Numbered from the stretch's first letter, positions 25,426 to 33,560 are shown. The stretch is 64,000 nucleotides of DNA from Butyrivibrio sp. AC2005 (GCF_000424145.1 NZ_AUJI01000009.1:62001-126000); one strand, 5' to 3'. The notes: generated from the letters alone by a model not told the origin. A program made the numbers and translations.

Positions 25426-25681
25426 CCCCTCATCCGGCGCTTCGCGCCACCTTCCCCCCAAGGGGAAGGCATAAAGGAAGGGGCTATATAATAAAGCCTT
25501 CCCCTTGGGGGGAAGGCATAAAGGAAGGGGTTATATAATAAAGCCTTCCCCTTGGGGGGAAGGCATAAAGGAAGGGGTTATATAATAAAGCCTTCCCCTT
25601 GGGGGGAAGGCATAAAGGAAGGGGCTATATAACAAAGCCTTCCCCTTGGGGGGAAGGTGGCACGAAGTGCCGGATGAGGGG
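25426..25681. repeat. capped palindromic repeat array, 47-bp period
   Basis: The left cap CCCCTCATCC with hairpin GGCGC-TTC-GCGCC (25426-25448) begins one base after the flgK stop codon. A right cap, hairpin GGCAC-GAA-GTGCC plus GGATGAGGGG (25659-25681), mirrors it. Between them a palindromic core (CCTTCCCC, AA or TT, GGGG-AAGG) occurs five times: once in reverse at 25451, then forward with GCCTTCC at 25496, 25543, 25590 and 25637, an exact 47-base period. The linkers are nearly identical. It fills the flgK-flgK gap. Confidence 0.92.
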
Positions 25682-25704
25682 AACCTCAGAAAGGACCAAG
25701 ACAC

Positions 25705-27561
25705 ATGCCTTCAACATTTTTCGGATTAAACATAGCTGCATCAGGACTCAGGGCAGCGAATGCAGCACTCAACACAACTGCAAACAACATAGCGAATGCC
25801 AACACTGAGGAGTACAGCCGCCAAAAGGTAAACCAGAGAGCAACCGATGCTCTCAGAGTTTTCACAACCTACGGATGCGCAGGTGCAGGTGTAGATACCA
25901 TCTCAATAGAGAGAGTGCGCGATGAGTTCTATGATGTGAAGTACAGAACAAACGAAACCCTTCTTGGAAGAGTTTCTCAGAGATATTACTTCAATCAGCT
26001 GACACAGGAGTACTTCAAGGACGATGGTGTCACAGGATTCTCAAGTCTTTTCACAAAGATGCAGTCTGCACTTCAGGATGTTATGAAGGCATCCGGCACA
26101 ACAGAGTCCAAGGCAACCTTTGTTTCTTCGCTGTCACAGATAACGGACTATTTTAATCATATGTCCGAGTCATTACAGCAGCTTCAGAACGATATCAACC
26201 AGGAAATAAAAATGGACTGCGACACCATTAATTCCTATGCACAGCAGATATGCTCACTTAATGAACAGATAAATGTCATTGAGATGCAGGGATCAAGAGC
26301 AAACGAACTCAGAGACCAAAGAGATGAGCTTCTTGATAAACTTTCAAAAATTGTCGATATAGAGGTTAAGGAAACAAAAGTAATAGATGCAAGTAATCCC
26401 GAAAGAGAGACGGGAGCAACCAGACTGATCGTGAACATTGCAGGACAACAGCAGCTCCTTGATGATTATTCATACAGAAAGCTGGTCTGTGTTGCAAGAG
26501 AGGCAAATGAAACTGTAAATCAGAGCGATATGACCGGACTATATGATATCAAATGGGCGCCTTCAAATTTTAAAGATGGTGATGACACAAGTAAGCTGGA
26601 TGTTTTTAGCCTTCAGAATAAGCTGATCGGTGGTGAACTTCAGGGACTTATCGATATGAGAGACGGTAACAACAGCTTCTACTTTAACGGTGAAGTAATA
26701 GACTCCATCAAAGATAAGAATACAGGACTCACAACCTGCACAATTAAGGTTACAGATTCGAACCTCATGGATATGTCAAAATGTACACTTCCACAGGCAG
26801 GAAAAATCGAGGTTGCAAGCAAGATATATTCCTATGAGGACTGGCAGTATGACGGAGGCGATACATATACTTTTATTCTCACAGCAGAAAGTACAAAGTC
26901 CACAACACCTCCAAAGGAAAGGACAGCGACTGTAGGAGCCGACTTTTCATATCAGGGAATACCGTACTACATGCAGCAAATGAATGAGTGGGTAAGAAGA
27001 TTTTCAGAAAAAGTAAATGACATTATGGTGAAGGGATTCACATCTGATTCACTGGAAGGTTCTTATATACTTTCAGGAACCAACAACATGGATTCAAACT
27101 CACAGTTTTCATATCCCCAGCTGACTTCACTTTCAAATAATAAGGGCTACTACGAATTGACTGCAGGGAATTTCATTGTAACAAGAGAACTCAGATCAAA
27201 TTCAGACCTTCTGGCAACCAAGATGGATGTTACTGAGGGAGAATCGGAATATAGGAATATTCAGGCACTGGGAGAATTTTTCTCAAAGGAAGATATTTTC
27301 CGAGGCGCAACAAGCGGAGAGTTCCTGGATAAGGTTCTCGGAGATGTGGCACTTAACACAAGTAATTCAGAAACACTTGAAAAGACCTACACAGCACTTG
27401 AAAAGACTATAGGTAACCAGAGACTCTCAGTAATGGGCGTTGATGAGGATGAAGAAGCATCCGCACTTGTTCAGTTTGAACACAGCTACACACTTAACTC
27501 CAAGATGATAAATACTTTAACACAGGTCTACGACAGACTTATCACTCAGACGGGCGTATAA
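25705..27561 (+). CDS. flgK: flagellar hook-associated protein FlgK (second copy)
   Basis: 618 residues. The N-terminus has F-F-G-L-N-I-A-A-S-G-L-R-A-A-N-A-A-L-N-T-T and N-A-N-T-E-E-Y-S-R, and the C-terminus has a conserved helix with A-L-V-Q-F-E-H-S-Y-T-L-N-S-K-M, the D0/D1 pair of FlgK. The middle is longer and different from the upstream copy. Tandem FlgK paralogues may form a layered or two-component hook-filament junction, or serve different filament types; this is inference. It is 13 bases before flgL, so the two are co-translated. Confidence 0.88.
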   Translation: MPSTFFGLNIAASGLRAANAALNTTANNIANANTEEYSRQKVNQRATDALRVFTTYGCAGAGVDTISIERVRDEFYDVKYRTNETLLGRVSQRYYFNQLTQEYFKDDGVTGFSSLFTKMQSALQDVMKASGTTESKATFVSSLSQITDYFNHMSESLQQLQNDINQEIKMDCDTINSYAQQICSLNEQINVIEMQGSRANELRDQRDELLDKLSKIVDIEVKETKVIDASNPERETGATRLIVNIAGQQQLLDDYSYRKLVCVAREANETVNQSDMTGLYDIKWAPSNFKDGDDTSKLDVFSLQNKLIGGELQGLIDMRDGNNSFYFNGEVIDSIKDKNTGLTTCTIKVTDSNLMDMSKCTLPQAGKIEVASKIYSYEDWQYDGGDTYTFILTAESTKSTTPPKERTATVGADFSYQGIPYYMQQMNEWVRRFSEKVNDIMVKGFTSDSLEGSYILSGTNNMDSNSQFSYPQLTSLSNNKGYYELTAGNFIVTRELRSNSDLLATKMDVTEGESEYRNIQALGEFFSKEDIFRGATSGEFLDKVLGDVALNTSNSETLEKTYTALEKTIGNQRLSVMGVDEDEEASALVQFEHSYTLNSKMINTLTQVYDRLITQTGV

Positions 27562-27574
27562 GAGAGGAATTACC

Positions 27575-29767
27575 ATGAGAATTACCAACAAAATCATGAA
27601 CAACAACTCACTCTACAACATCAATAACAACAAAGTCGCAGAGGATGAGGTCAACACACAGATGGCTACAGGAAAAAAGATAGCAAGACCCTCTGATGAC
27701 CCGGTTATTGCAATCAGAGCTTTGAGACTTCGCTCGACAGTAACCCAGCTGGATCAGTACTACGAGAAGAACGCGAAGGATGCAAAGAGCTGGATGGATG
27801 TTACGGAGGATGCGCTTTCGACTATAACGGATGTCCTCACCGATGCAATAGGTCTTGCCAACAGAGGCGCAAACAAGGATCTTACAATGGCGGATCTTAC
27901 AACAATAGTTACACAGCTTGATGCACTTTCCAAAGAGTACTATTCGACAGGAAATGTGGATTACGCCGGACGCTATGTTTTCACAGGTTTTCGTACGGAC
28001 ACCACGCTATCATATGGACAGCCCACGACAGAGAATTTTACAGATATAAATGACGAGTTTAATGCTGAAAATGTCAGCAAATCAATTCGCACCTTAAATC
28101 TTCAGTATCTTGATGCAGGTAACATTCTTGATACAAATTTTGCCAGTAATTTTGTAAATGAAACAAAGGAAGATGATATTCGCGAGATTGATATAGGAAG
28201 AGTAAGACTTTCCTATGATAACCTTGACTATACAGAAGGTGATGGGAATAAGGCATATCTTAAGTACAGGGAAAATCTTCCCCAGGAAGCAACTTCATCA
28301 ATTACAAATACACAGCTGACTTACTTTGATCTTAAATTTGTAAATTCGGAGGGGAAAGAGCAGGTAGCATATGTTCCTCTTTCAGATAAATATACTGTGA
28401 ATGTAGGAAGATATCAGTGTACAGCAGAACGTGCGAGCCTTACAGATCCTGATAGAGGCTATATAATCAGCGTGACCGATCTATCAACTTATGAGATTTA
28501 CCAGTTCGAAGTAAGTAAGGATGGAGTGCTCACTGATCAGGATGGTGACGGACAGTTCGATATCCCTACAGGTATTAAAAGTGCGATAGTATCAATGCAC
28601 ACTACAAGTGTATCATCAATTGAATTTTCGGATGGTGAAAATACAGATACGACAATACCTCTTCTGGGTCCTATTGGACAGGAGTATACAATTGATTTGG
28701 ATAATGAATTTGTAGCAACGGTAAATGGTGATGGAACCTACACTATTGTGAAAGAAACTGACTACGATGAGTATGATAACAAGACACAGACAGTTCTGCA
28801 GGTGACAGATAACGGAACCATTCATTCATCCTATAAAGAGACCACAATACAGATTGACCCTGATCACATTCTGTATTCCACAACAACAGATGACGATATA
28901 GATGAAGCCTACAGAGAGTTAAATGGTGACTATGCACCAAAGAGAAGCGATTATGATTCAGGTGATCCGGTTAAGGACGAAGAGGATTTTGAGAATGCAT
29001 ACAAGGCATTTACAATGACCTATAACAACATGGTTTACTTCAATGCAAAAACCGGTGAGGTTTTACTCAATGATTATCTTACAGAGAAACTCTCATCACT
29101 TGCGTTTATACAAAATGCCAATACTATCGATGTGGTTTATGACAAAAAGGAATGGCAGGAGGGAGACATAAGACCTCAGAATCTGTTTTCCTGTGTTGAT
29201 TCAGACGGAGTTATTTACAACGGTGGAAATGCTGCACACGAAATACAGTATGATGTGGGATATTCACAGAAGATTACAATCAACACTACTGCAAGCTCTG
29301 TTTTCACAACCACTGTAAAAAGAGATATATTTGACTTAACACAGATTCAGGAAAAGATAGAAGTGGTAAATACCACATTGACAACACTTAAGGATAAGCT
29401 TGCCGGACTTACAGATGAGAAAGAAAAACGTGCTGTCCAGAATGAGATAGATGCCTGCCAGAAGGCGTATGACAATCTCAGACAGAATATCCAGGAGGAG
29501 TTTGAGCACAAGATTACAAGCATACAGGCAGCTCTTGATAAGGCAAATGTGGCAGTTACGGATAATGGTACAAGAAGTAAGAGACTTGAGCTTATAAATT
29601 CAAGACTTCAGGATCAGACTACAACATTTAAGACATTGCAGTCAGATAATGAGGATGCGGATCTTGCAGAGACAGCAACCAATCTTGCAACAGCACAGCT
29701 GACCTACCAGGCAGCACTTATGGCAACCGGTAAGATAAGCAAGGATAGCCTTATGAACTACATCTAA
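27575..29767 (+). CDS. flgL: flagellar hook-associated protein 3 FlgL, enlarged
   Basis: 730 residues, more than twice the usual length (about 300). The N-terminus has R-I-T-N-K-I-M-N-N-N-S-L-Y-N-I-N and S-T-G-like A-T-G-K-K-I-A-R-P-S-D-D-P, the FlgL/flagellin signature. The C-terminus ends in the expected helix (A-T-N-L-A-T-A-Q-L-T-Y-Q-A-A-L). Between about residues 150 and 590 lies an inserted, acidic, beta-rich and Asp/Thr-rich region, and 590-690 adds a coiled coil. The conserved ends would form the filament-junction core, with the insert exposed on the surface, perhaps for adhesion or phage avoidance. The reading frame is intact and AGAGAGGAATT precedes the ATG. Confidence 0.88.
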   Translation: MRITNKIMNNNSLYNINNNKVAEDEVNTQMATGKKIARPSDDPVIAIRALRLRSTVTQLDQYYEKNAKDAKSWMDVTEDALSTITDVLTDAIGLANRGANKDLTMADLTTIVTQLDALSKEYYSTGNVDYAGRYVFTGFRTDTTLSYGQPTTENFTDINDEFNAENVSKSIRTLNLQYLDAGNILDTNFASNFVNETKEDDIREIDIGRVRLSYDNLDYTEGDGNKAYLKYRENLPQEATSSITNTQLTYFDLKFVNSEGKEQVAYVPLSDKYTVNVGRYQCTAERASLTDPDRGYIISVTDLSTYEIYQFEVSKDGVLTDQDGDGQFDIPTGIKSAIVSMHTTSVSSIEFSDGENTDTTIPLLGPIGQEYTIDLDNEFVATVNGDGTYTIVKETDYDEYDNKTQTVLQVTDNGTIHSSYKETTIQIDPDHILYSTTTDDDIDEAYRELNGDYAPKRSDYDSGDPVKDEEDFENAYKAFTMTYNNMVYFNAKTGEVLLNDYLTEKLSSLAFIQNANTIDVVYDKKEWQEGDIRPQNLFSCVDSDGVIYNGGNAAHEIQYDVGYSQKITINTTASSVFTTTVKRDIFDLTQIQEKIEVVNTTLTTLKDKLAGLTDEKEKRAVQNEIDACQKAYDNLRQNIQEEFEHKITSIQAALDKANVAVTDNGTRSKRLELINSRLQDQTTTFKTLQSDNEDADLAETATNLATAQLTYQAALMATGKISKDSLMNYI

Positions 29768-29774
29768 AGCCTTT

Positions 29775-30024
29775 CCCCTCATCCGCCCTTCGGGCACCTT
29801 CCCCCCAAGGGGAAGGCAAAAAATGACTTCTCCTATGGGAAGAAAAGAAACTCTAAAGCCTTCCCCCCAAGGGGAAGGCAAAAAATAAATTCTCCTATGG
29901 GAAGAAAAGAAACTCTAAAGCCTTCCCCCCAAGGGGAAGGCAAAAAATAATTTCTCTTATGGGAAGAAAAGAAACTCTAAAGCCTTCCCCTTGGGGGGAA
30001 GGTGCCCGAAGGGCGGATGAGGGG
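29775..30024. repeat. capped palindromic repeat array, 62-bp period
   Basis: Left cap CCCCTCATCC plus hairpin GCCC-TTC-GGGC (29775-29795) and right cap hairpin GCCC-GAA-GGGC plus GGATGAGGGG (30004-30024). The core palindrome occurs four times with starts at 29796, 29858, 29920 and 29982, an exact 62-base period. The first three cores are in reverse orientation and the last forward. Linkers are near-identical within this locus but unrelated to those of the 25426 array. The rest of the 29768-30140 space has only a small hairpin (AATGCGC, loop GCT, GCGCATT, 30095-30111). Confidence 0.92.
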
Positions 30025-30140
30025 ATTTATAATAATTTTTCTTGCTAAATACCGTATATTTGCATACAATTATTAATAACAGAAAGTTCGAGGAAATGCG
30101 CGCTGCGCATTAGCATATTTTCATATGGAGGGGCACCAGA

Positions 30141-30602
30141 ATGAAACTAAAAACCAGAATTTTCGGAGAGATTGAGATTGAGGACAGTAAGATAATAGAG
30201 TTCCCTAAGGGAATCATCGGTTTCCCGGATATGACTCAGTTTGCGCTGATGCATGATAAGGATAAGGAATCCAACAACATCAGATGGCTTCAGTCCCTGG
30301 ACGATCCGGTTTTTGCTATGCCTGTTATGGATCCGCTTTATGTTAAGCCGGATTTTAATCCTGTTGTTCAGGAAGATAACATCAAGGATATCCTTCCGCT
30401 TGAGGATGAGGACCTCCTTATTCTTGTGACTGTTACGGTTCCTCAGGACATTACCAAGATGACAGTTAACCTTAAGGGGCCAATTATTATCAATTCGGGT
30501 AATTGCAAGGCTTGTCAGATCATCATTGACGATGATGATTATCCTGTTAAATACCCTATTTATGACTATCTTCAGAAACAGAAGGAAGCTGCTCAGAATT
30601 AA
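30141..30602 (+). CDS. fliW: flagellar assembly factor FliW (first copy)
   Basis: 153 residues; TGGAGGGGCACC precedes the ATG. It shows the FliW pattern (PF02623): F-G-E-I-E-I-E-D-S-K-I-I-E-F-P-K-G-I-I-G-F-P, then W-L-Q-S-L-D-D-P-V-F-A-M-P-V and L-V-T-V-T-V-P. FliW binds either flagellin or CsrA. When flagellin is exported, FliW is free to sequester CsrA and relieve translational repression of flagellin mRNA. It is immediately followed by csrA, the standard pairing. A second fliW lies at 35689-36144. Confidence 0.92.
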   Translation: MKLKTRIFGEIEIEDSKIIEFPKGIIGFPDMTQFALMHDKDKESNNIRWLQSLDDPVFAMPVMDPLYVKPDFNPVVQEDNIKDILPLEDEDLLILVTVTVPQDITKMTVNLKGPIIINSGNCKACQIIIDDDDYPVKYPIYDYLQKQKEAAQN

Positions 30603-30658
30603 TTTACTGGAAACTTCTGTTGGGAGCCAGGTATAAAAAAGGAGAGAGAGGAAGAGCT

Positions 30659-30880
30659 ATGTTAGCATTATCCAGAAAAAAGAATGAATCTATCATTGTC
30701 AATAATGATATAGAGATTACGATTTTAGATATCAGAGGTGATCAGGTGAAAGTGGGAATTGCCGCACCTAAGGAAGTACCAATCTACCGCAAGGAGGTTT
30801 ATCTTCAGATTCAGGAGGAGAACAAGGCAGCAACAAATGTGGATGGAATTTCTGCACTTGCGGATTTGCTAAAAAAATAA
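30659..30880 (+). CDS. csrA: translational regulator CsrA
   Basis: 73 residues from the ATG at 30659, preceded by a GGAGAGAGAGGAAG ribosome site. The opening M-L-A-L-S-R-K-K-N-E-S-I and I-R-G-D-Q-V-K-V-G-I-A-A-P-K-E-V-P-I-Y-R-K-E-V are diagnostic. CsrA dimers bind GGA hairpins in mRNA leaders and block ribosome access, chiefly of the flagellin gene in Gram-positive bacteria; FliW antagonises it. The flagellin gene itself is not in this window. A terminator follows at 30897. Confidence 0.95.
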   Translation: MLALSRKKNESIIVNNDIEITILDIRGDQVKVGIAAPKEVPIYRKEVYLQIQEENKAATNVDGISALADLLKK

Positions 30881-30896
30881 GAATAAAGTCAGGTGG

Positions 30897-30928
30897 GGCA
30901 GTCGTGAGGTTTTACGGCTGCCTTTTTT
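30897..30928 (+). terminator. rho-independent terminator after csrA
   Basis: GGCAGTCGT pairs with ACGGCTGCC (one G-T pair) around an 8-base loop, followed by six T. It closes the transcript that runs through fliW-csrA. Confidence 0.9.
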
Positions 30929-30965
30929 CATATAGAAAATTTCTATGAAATTTCTATATGAAAAA
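30924..30965. repeat. 42-base near-perfect palindrome overlapping the csrA terminator
   Basis: A 15-base arm TTTTTCATATAGAAA (30924-30938) is matched exactly by its reverse complement at 30951-30965. The 12-base middle is itself nearly symmetric (TTTC TAT GAAA). The left arm is the T run of the csrA terminator, so the palindrome could act as a terminator on the opposite strand, or be an independent cruciform-forming site. Confidence 0.8.
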
Positions 30966-30976
30966 CGCTCCGCTAT

Positions 30977-31053
30977 GGATGTGCAGCTCGCGGAGAGGTA
31001 TCTAATTGCTACGCAATACCGCTCGCGCGCAAGGATTTTGCAAGCAAAATCCT
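30977..31053. repeat. hairpin repeat element, copy A
   Basis: A 77-base element related to copy B at 31792-31867. Both contain the invariant block AATTGCTACGCAAT (hairpin ATTGC, TAC, GCAAT), then a GCGCGC stretch, then a terminal hairpin: GGATTTTGC-AA-GCAAAATCC here. The stem differs from copy B by matching changes on both arms. The 30881-31235 space thus holds a terminator, a palindrome, this element and the sigma-28 promoter of flaG. Confidence 0.75.
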
Positions 31054-31099
31054 ATTTATAATCCATGTATAAACATTTTATTAAAAAAATATAAGAACC

Positions 31100-31126
31100 T
31101 AAATGTTTGATATATTATTCCGATAT
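31100..31126 (+). promoter_or_regulatory. sigma-28-type promoter of flaG-fliD-fliS
   Basis: TAAA at 31100-31103, 15 bases, then TCCGATAT at 31119-31126: one mismatch to the sigma-28 consensus and the same spacing as at flgM and flgK. It lies 110 bases before flaG. Confidence 0.8.
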
Positions 31127-31235
31127 AATGGATAGAGGAAACTATAAGTATGTTTATGATGTTTTATAGGCATACTGATATGAAAAAAGCGGAGAGGGAT
31201 ATCCGCTGTAAACATAACACAAGGAGGTGAGAGTG

Positions 31236-31706
31236 ATGGCTATGGATGCAATCAGTAACGTAGGTGCAATCAGCACAACTCAAATTCCTGATGTTCAGAA
31301 AACAGAGAGAGTAGTGTCATTCCCGGAAGGTGGTGCAGGACAGGGACAGGAAAAACCTGATTTTTCACTGAACCAGTCAAGTACAGCACCTCAGACATCT
31401 CAGGCATCAAAGCCCGAGGTTCAGGAAAGCGCTAACCCCAATATGCCAACACGTCAGGAGATAACAGAAGAGCAGATTGAGGCTGAGAACAAGCGCATAA
31501 AGAGTGCGATCAGCGAGATGAACAAAAAGCTCATCAGCAATTCGGAGGCAGTCTTTGGTATTCATGAGGATACCAACCGTATCACAATCAAGATCGTGGA
31601 TAAGACTACCAGAGAGACAATCAAGGAGCTACCGCCGGAGAAAACACTCGATATGATTGCGAAAGCTTGGGAACTGGCTGGACTTATGGTCGACGAAAGA
31701 GGATAA
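31236..31706 (+). CDS. flaG: flagellar protein FlaG
   Basis: 156 residues from the ATG at 31236, eight bases after AGGAGG; a GTG within the ribosome site is rejected. The N-terminal half is disordered (Gln, Ser, Pro). The C-terminal half matches FlaG (PF03646): a helix then F-G-I-H-E-D-T-N-R-I-T-I-K-I-V-D, then I-K-E-L-P-P-E-K-T-L-D-M. FlaG affects filament length and sits in front of the filament-cap gene fliD, as usual. It has its own sigma-28 promoter. Confidence 0.88.
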   Translation: MAMDAISNVGAISTTQIPDVQKTERVVSFPEGGAGQGQEKPDFSLNQSSTAPQTSQASKPEVQESANPNMPTRQEITEEQIEAENKRIKSAISEMNKKLISNSEAVFGIHEDTNRITIKIVDKTTRETIKELPPEKTLDMIAKAWELAGLMVDERG

Positions 31707-31755
31707 AAATATCCGCTTCCGAAAGCTATTTTTAAACGTGCAAGGGGTAGTCTGC

Positions 31756-31782
31756 GCTCTTTTACCCTTCGGGCAAAAGAGC
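31756..31782. repeat. stem-loop after flaG
   Basis: GCTCTTTT pairs with AAAAGAGC, with an inner CCC-TTC-GGG stem and one A-C mismatch between them. It directly precedes hairpin element copy B and shares the TTC loop of the larger cap hairpins. There is no T run after it. Confidence 0.7.
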
Positions 31783-31791
31783 CTCTCCGAG

Positions 31792-31867
31792 GGATGCACA
31801 GCCCGCGGTAAGGAGATAATTGCTACGCAATTCCGCGGGCGCGCAGAGATTTCGCAAGCGAAATCTC
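31792..31867. repeat. hairpin repeat element, copy B
   Basis: A 76-base relative of copy A (30977-31053). It has an outer pairing GCCCGCGG with CCGCGGGC, the invariant AATTGCTACGCAAT hairpin, and a terminal hairpin GAGATTTCGC-AA-GCGAAATCTC. It ends 43 bases before fliD, in the flaG-fliD gap. Confidence 0.75.
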
Positions 31868-31909
31868 ATCTCTATGGCGTATTCAATCCCCAGAAGAAAG
31901 GAGCACCAT

Positions 31910-33496
31910 ATGACCATGAGAATAACCGGACTTGCTTCCGGGCTCGATACAGAGAGTATCATTACCGAGCTGACGAAAATAGAGTCCAAAAAAGTAGATA
32001 AAATAAAGAACGATCAGAAAAAGCATGATATGAGGATGGATAAGTGGAAGGAGCTCAACAAAAAGGTAGTGAGCTTCTACAACAAGACCCTCAGTAATTT
32101 GCGTTTTGATGGAAATTATACAAAGAAGACTACAACTGTATCCAATAATGATGCGGTATCCGTAACAACAAGCGGTTCTGCCATGAACAGTATGCAGAAG
32201 ATGTCGGTTGATAAGCTGGCATCAAGTGCATATATGACAGGTTCCAAGATTAAATCCAAATCAGAAGATGGCAAGGCTACCAGTAGTACCACTCTGGATA
32301 ACCTGGTTGGATATGGTGCTGAAGGTGAAGTTGATGATAACGTAAAAAATCATATCCGTATCAAATTTGGTGCTGAACCGGCTGAAGGAGAGGACGACAA
32401 CAGAGAGTATGTTGACATTCAGCTTAGCGGTTCAGAGACAATTGCCGAAGCCATAGCTAAGATTAAGGAAGCTAAAACAGATAGCGGACTGGGAGTAAAT
32501 GCGAACTATGATGCAAATCAGGGACGACTTTACATGACATCAACTACGTCCGGTGCTGATGGAAGCTTTTCCATTGACTATGGTGCAAGCGATATGAACG
32601 TTATCTCAGCGCTTGGATTAAAAGAATCCGATGACATGAAATATACTACCGGTGAGGATGCGCGGATAACTCTTAACGGACTTCAGTATACGTCAAATAC
32701 CAATACCTTCGAGATAAACGGCCTTTCAATCACAGCAAAGCAGGTGGCTGAAGATATCAGCCTTACTACGGATGATGACACCAGTGGTGTCTATGACATG
32801 ATAAAGGGCTTCCTTAAGGAGTACAACGAACTCCTGGGAGAGATGTCAACTCTTTACAATGCTGAGAGTGATGAGGAGTATGATATTCTGACAGCTGAGA
32901 TGAAGGAATCCATGTCAGAGGAAGAAATCGATGAGTGGAATGAGAAGATAGAAAATGGTCTTCTTTCCAAGGATCCTGTTATCGGACGCGTAATGCGCGA
33001 GATGAAGAATATCATGCTAGGAAGTTTTGACATGGGTGAAGTTGATGAAGATGGAAAGCCATTCAAGACATCCTTTGCATCCTTTGGAATAGCAACCAGA
33101 AGCTATTTTGAGACAGAGGAAAATGAACGCGGACAGTGGCACATCGATGGTGATGAGGATGACGAGTACACCAGCGGCAAGGATGACAAGTTAAAGGATA
33201 AGATCAAGAATAATCCTGAGCTTGTAAGAACATTCTTTAAGCAGATATCCTCCAATATGTACACCAAGATCGGTGATCTTATGAAGTCAACCGAGTTTTC
33301 AAGTGCTTATACATTGTACGATGATAAGACAATGAAAAAGCAGGTCGATAAATATAAGACACAGCTCAAGGAAGCGCAGGATAAGCTTGGTCAGGTAGAA
33401 GACAAATACTATGACAAGTTTGCCCAGATGGAAAAAGCTATGACGAAGCTTAACGAGCAGACCAATTCCCTGGCAGGAATGCTTGGAACAGGCTGA
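31910..33496 (+). CDS. fliD: flagellar filament cap protein FliD
   Basis: 528 residues from the ATG at 31910, which follows AAAGGAG; upstream in-frame codons run through a repeat element and are not likely coding. The N-terminus R-I-T-G-L-A-S-G-L-D-T-E-S-I-I-T-E-L is the FliD_N signature. The middle holds beta-rich D2/D3 domains with N-A-N-Y-D, and the C-terminus (about 410-525) is a long helix with Y-D-K-F-A-Q-M-E-K-A-M-T-K-L-N-E-Q, typical of FliD_C. FliD forms the cap under which flagellin polymerises. Its chaperone, the FliT-like protein, is encoded two genes on. Confidence 0.92.
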   Translation: MTMRITGLASGLDTESIITELTKIESKKVDKIKNDQKKHDMRMDKWKELNKKVVSFYNKTLSNLRFDGNYTKKTTTVSNNDAVSVTTSGSAMNSMQKMSVDKLASSAYMTGSKIKSKSEDGKATSSTTLDNLVGYGAEGEVDDNVKNHIRIKFGAEPAEGEDDNREYVDIQLSGSETIAEAIAKIKEAKTDSGLGVNANYDANQGRLYMTSTTSGADGSFSIDYGASDMNVISALGLKESDDMKYTTGEDARITLNGLQYTSNTNTFEINGLSITAKQVAEDISLTTDDDTSGVYDMIKGFLKEYNELLGEMSTLYNAESDEEYDILTAEMKESMSEEEIDEWNEKIENGLLSKDPVIGRVMREMKNIMLGSFDMGEVDEDGKPFKTSFASFGIATRSYFETEENERGQWHIDGDEDDEYTSGKDDKLKDKIKNNPELVRTFFKQISSNMYTKIGDLMKSTEFSSAYTLYDDKTMKKQVDKYKTQLKEAQDKLGQVEDKYYDKFAQMEKAMTKLNEQTNSLAGMLGTG

Positions 33497-33506
33497 TAAG
33501 TAAATT

Positions 33507-33531
33507 GTCAGTACAGCTGACGGATGAGGGG
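33507..33531. repeat. right-cap palindrome between fliD and fliS
   Basis: Hairpin GTCAG, loop TACAG, CTGAC, followed at once by GGATGAGGGG. This is a cap-only copy of the repeat family, with a stem sequence different from the others but still fully paired. Confidence 0.7.
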
Positions 33532-33560
33532 TAACATAAAATCTACACGGAGGTGGTTCT

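Noticed and set aside
25496..30003. CRISPR arrays (regular 47- and 62-base repeats with short spacers)
   Set aside because: Spacers are nearly identical within each array, repeats are perfect palindromes with caps, and no cas genes are present.
31107..31129. Sigma-70 promoter TTGATA/TATAAT before flaG
   Set aside because: The spacer would be only 11 bases. The same stretch fits sigma-28 with the 15-base spacing seen at other flagellar genes.
31820..31909. An extended FliD N-terminus starting at an upstream ATG
   Set aside because: The extra codons run through hairpin element copy B. The ATG at 31910 has AAAGGAG and begins with the conserved FliD sequence.
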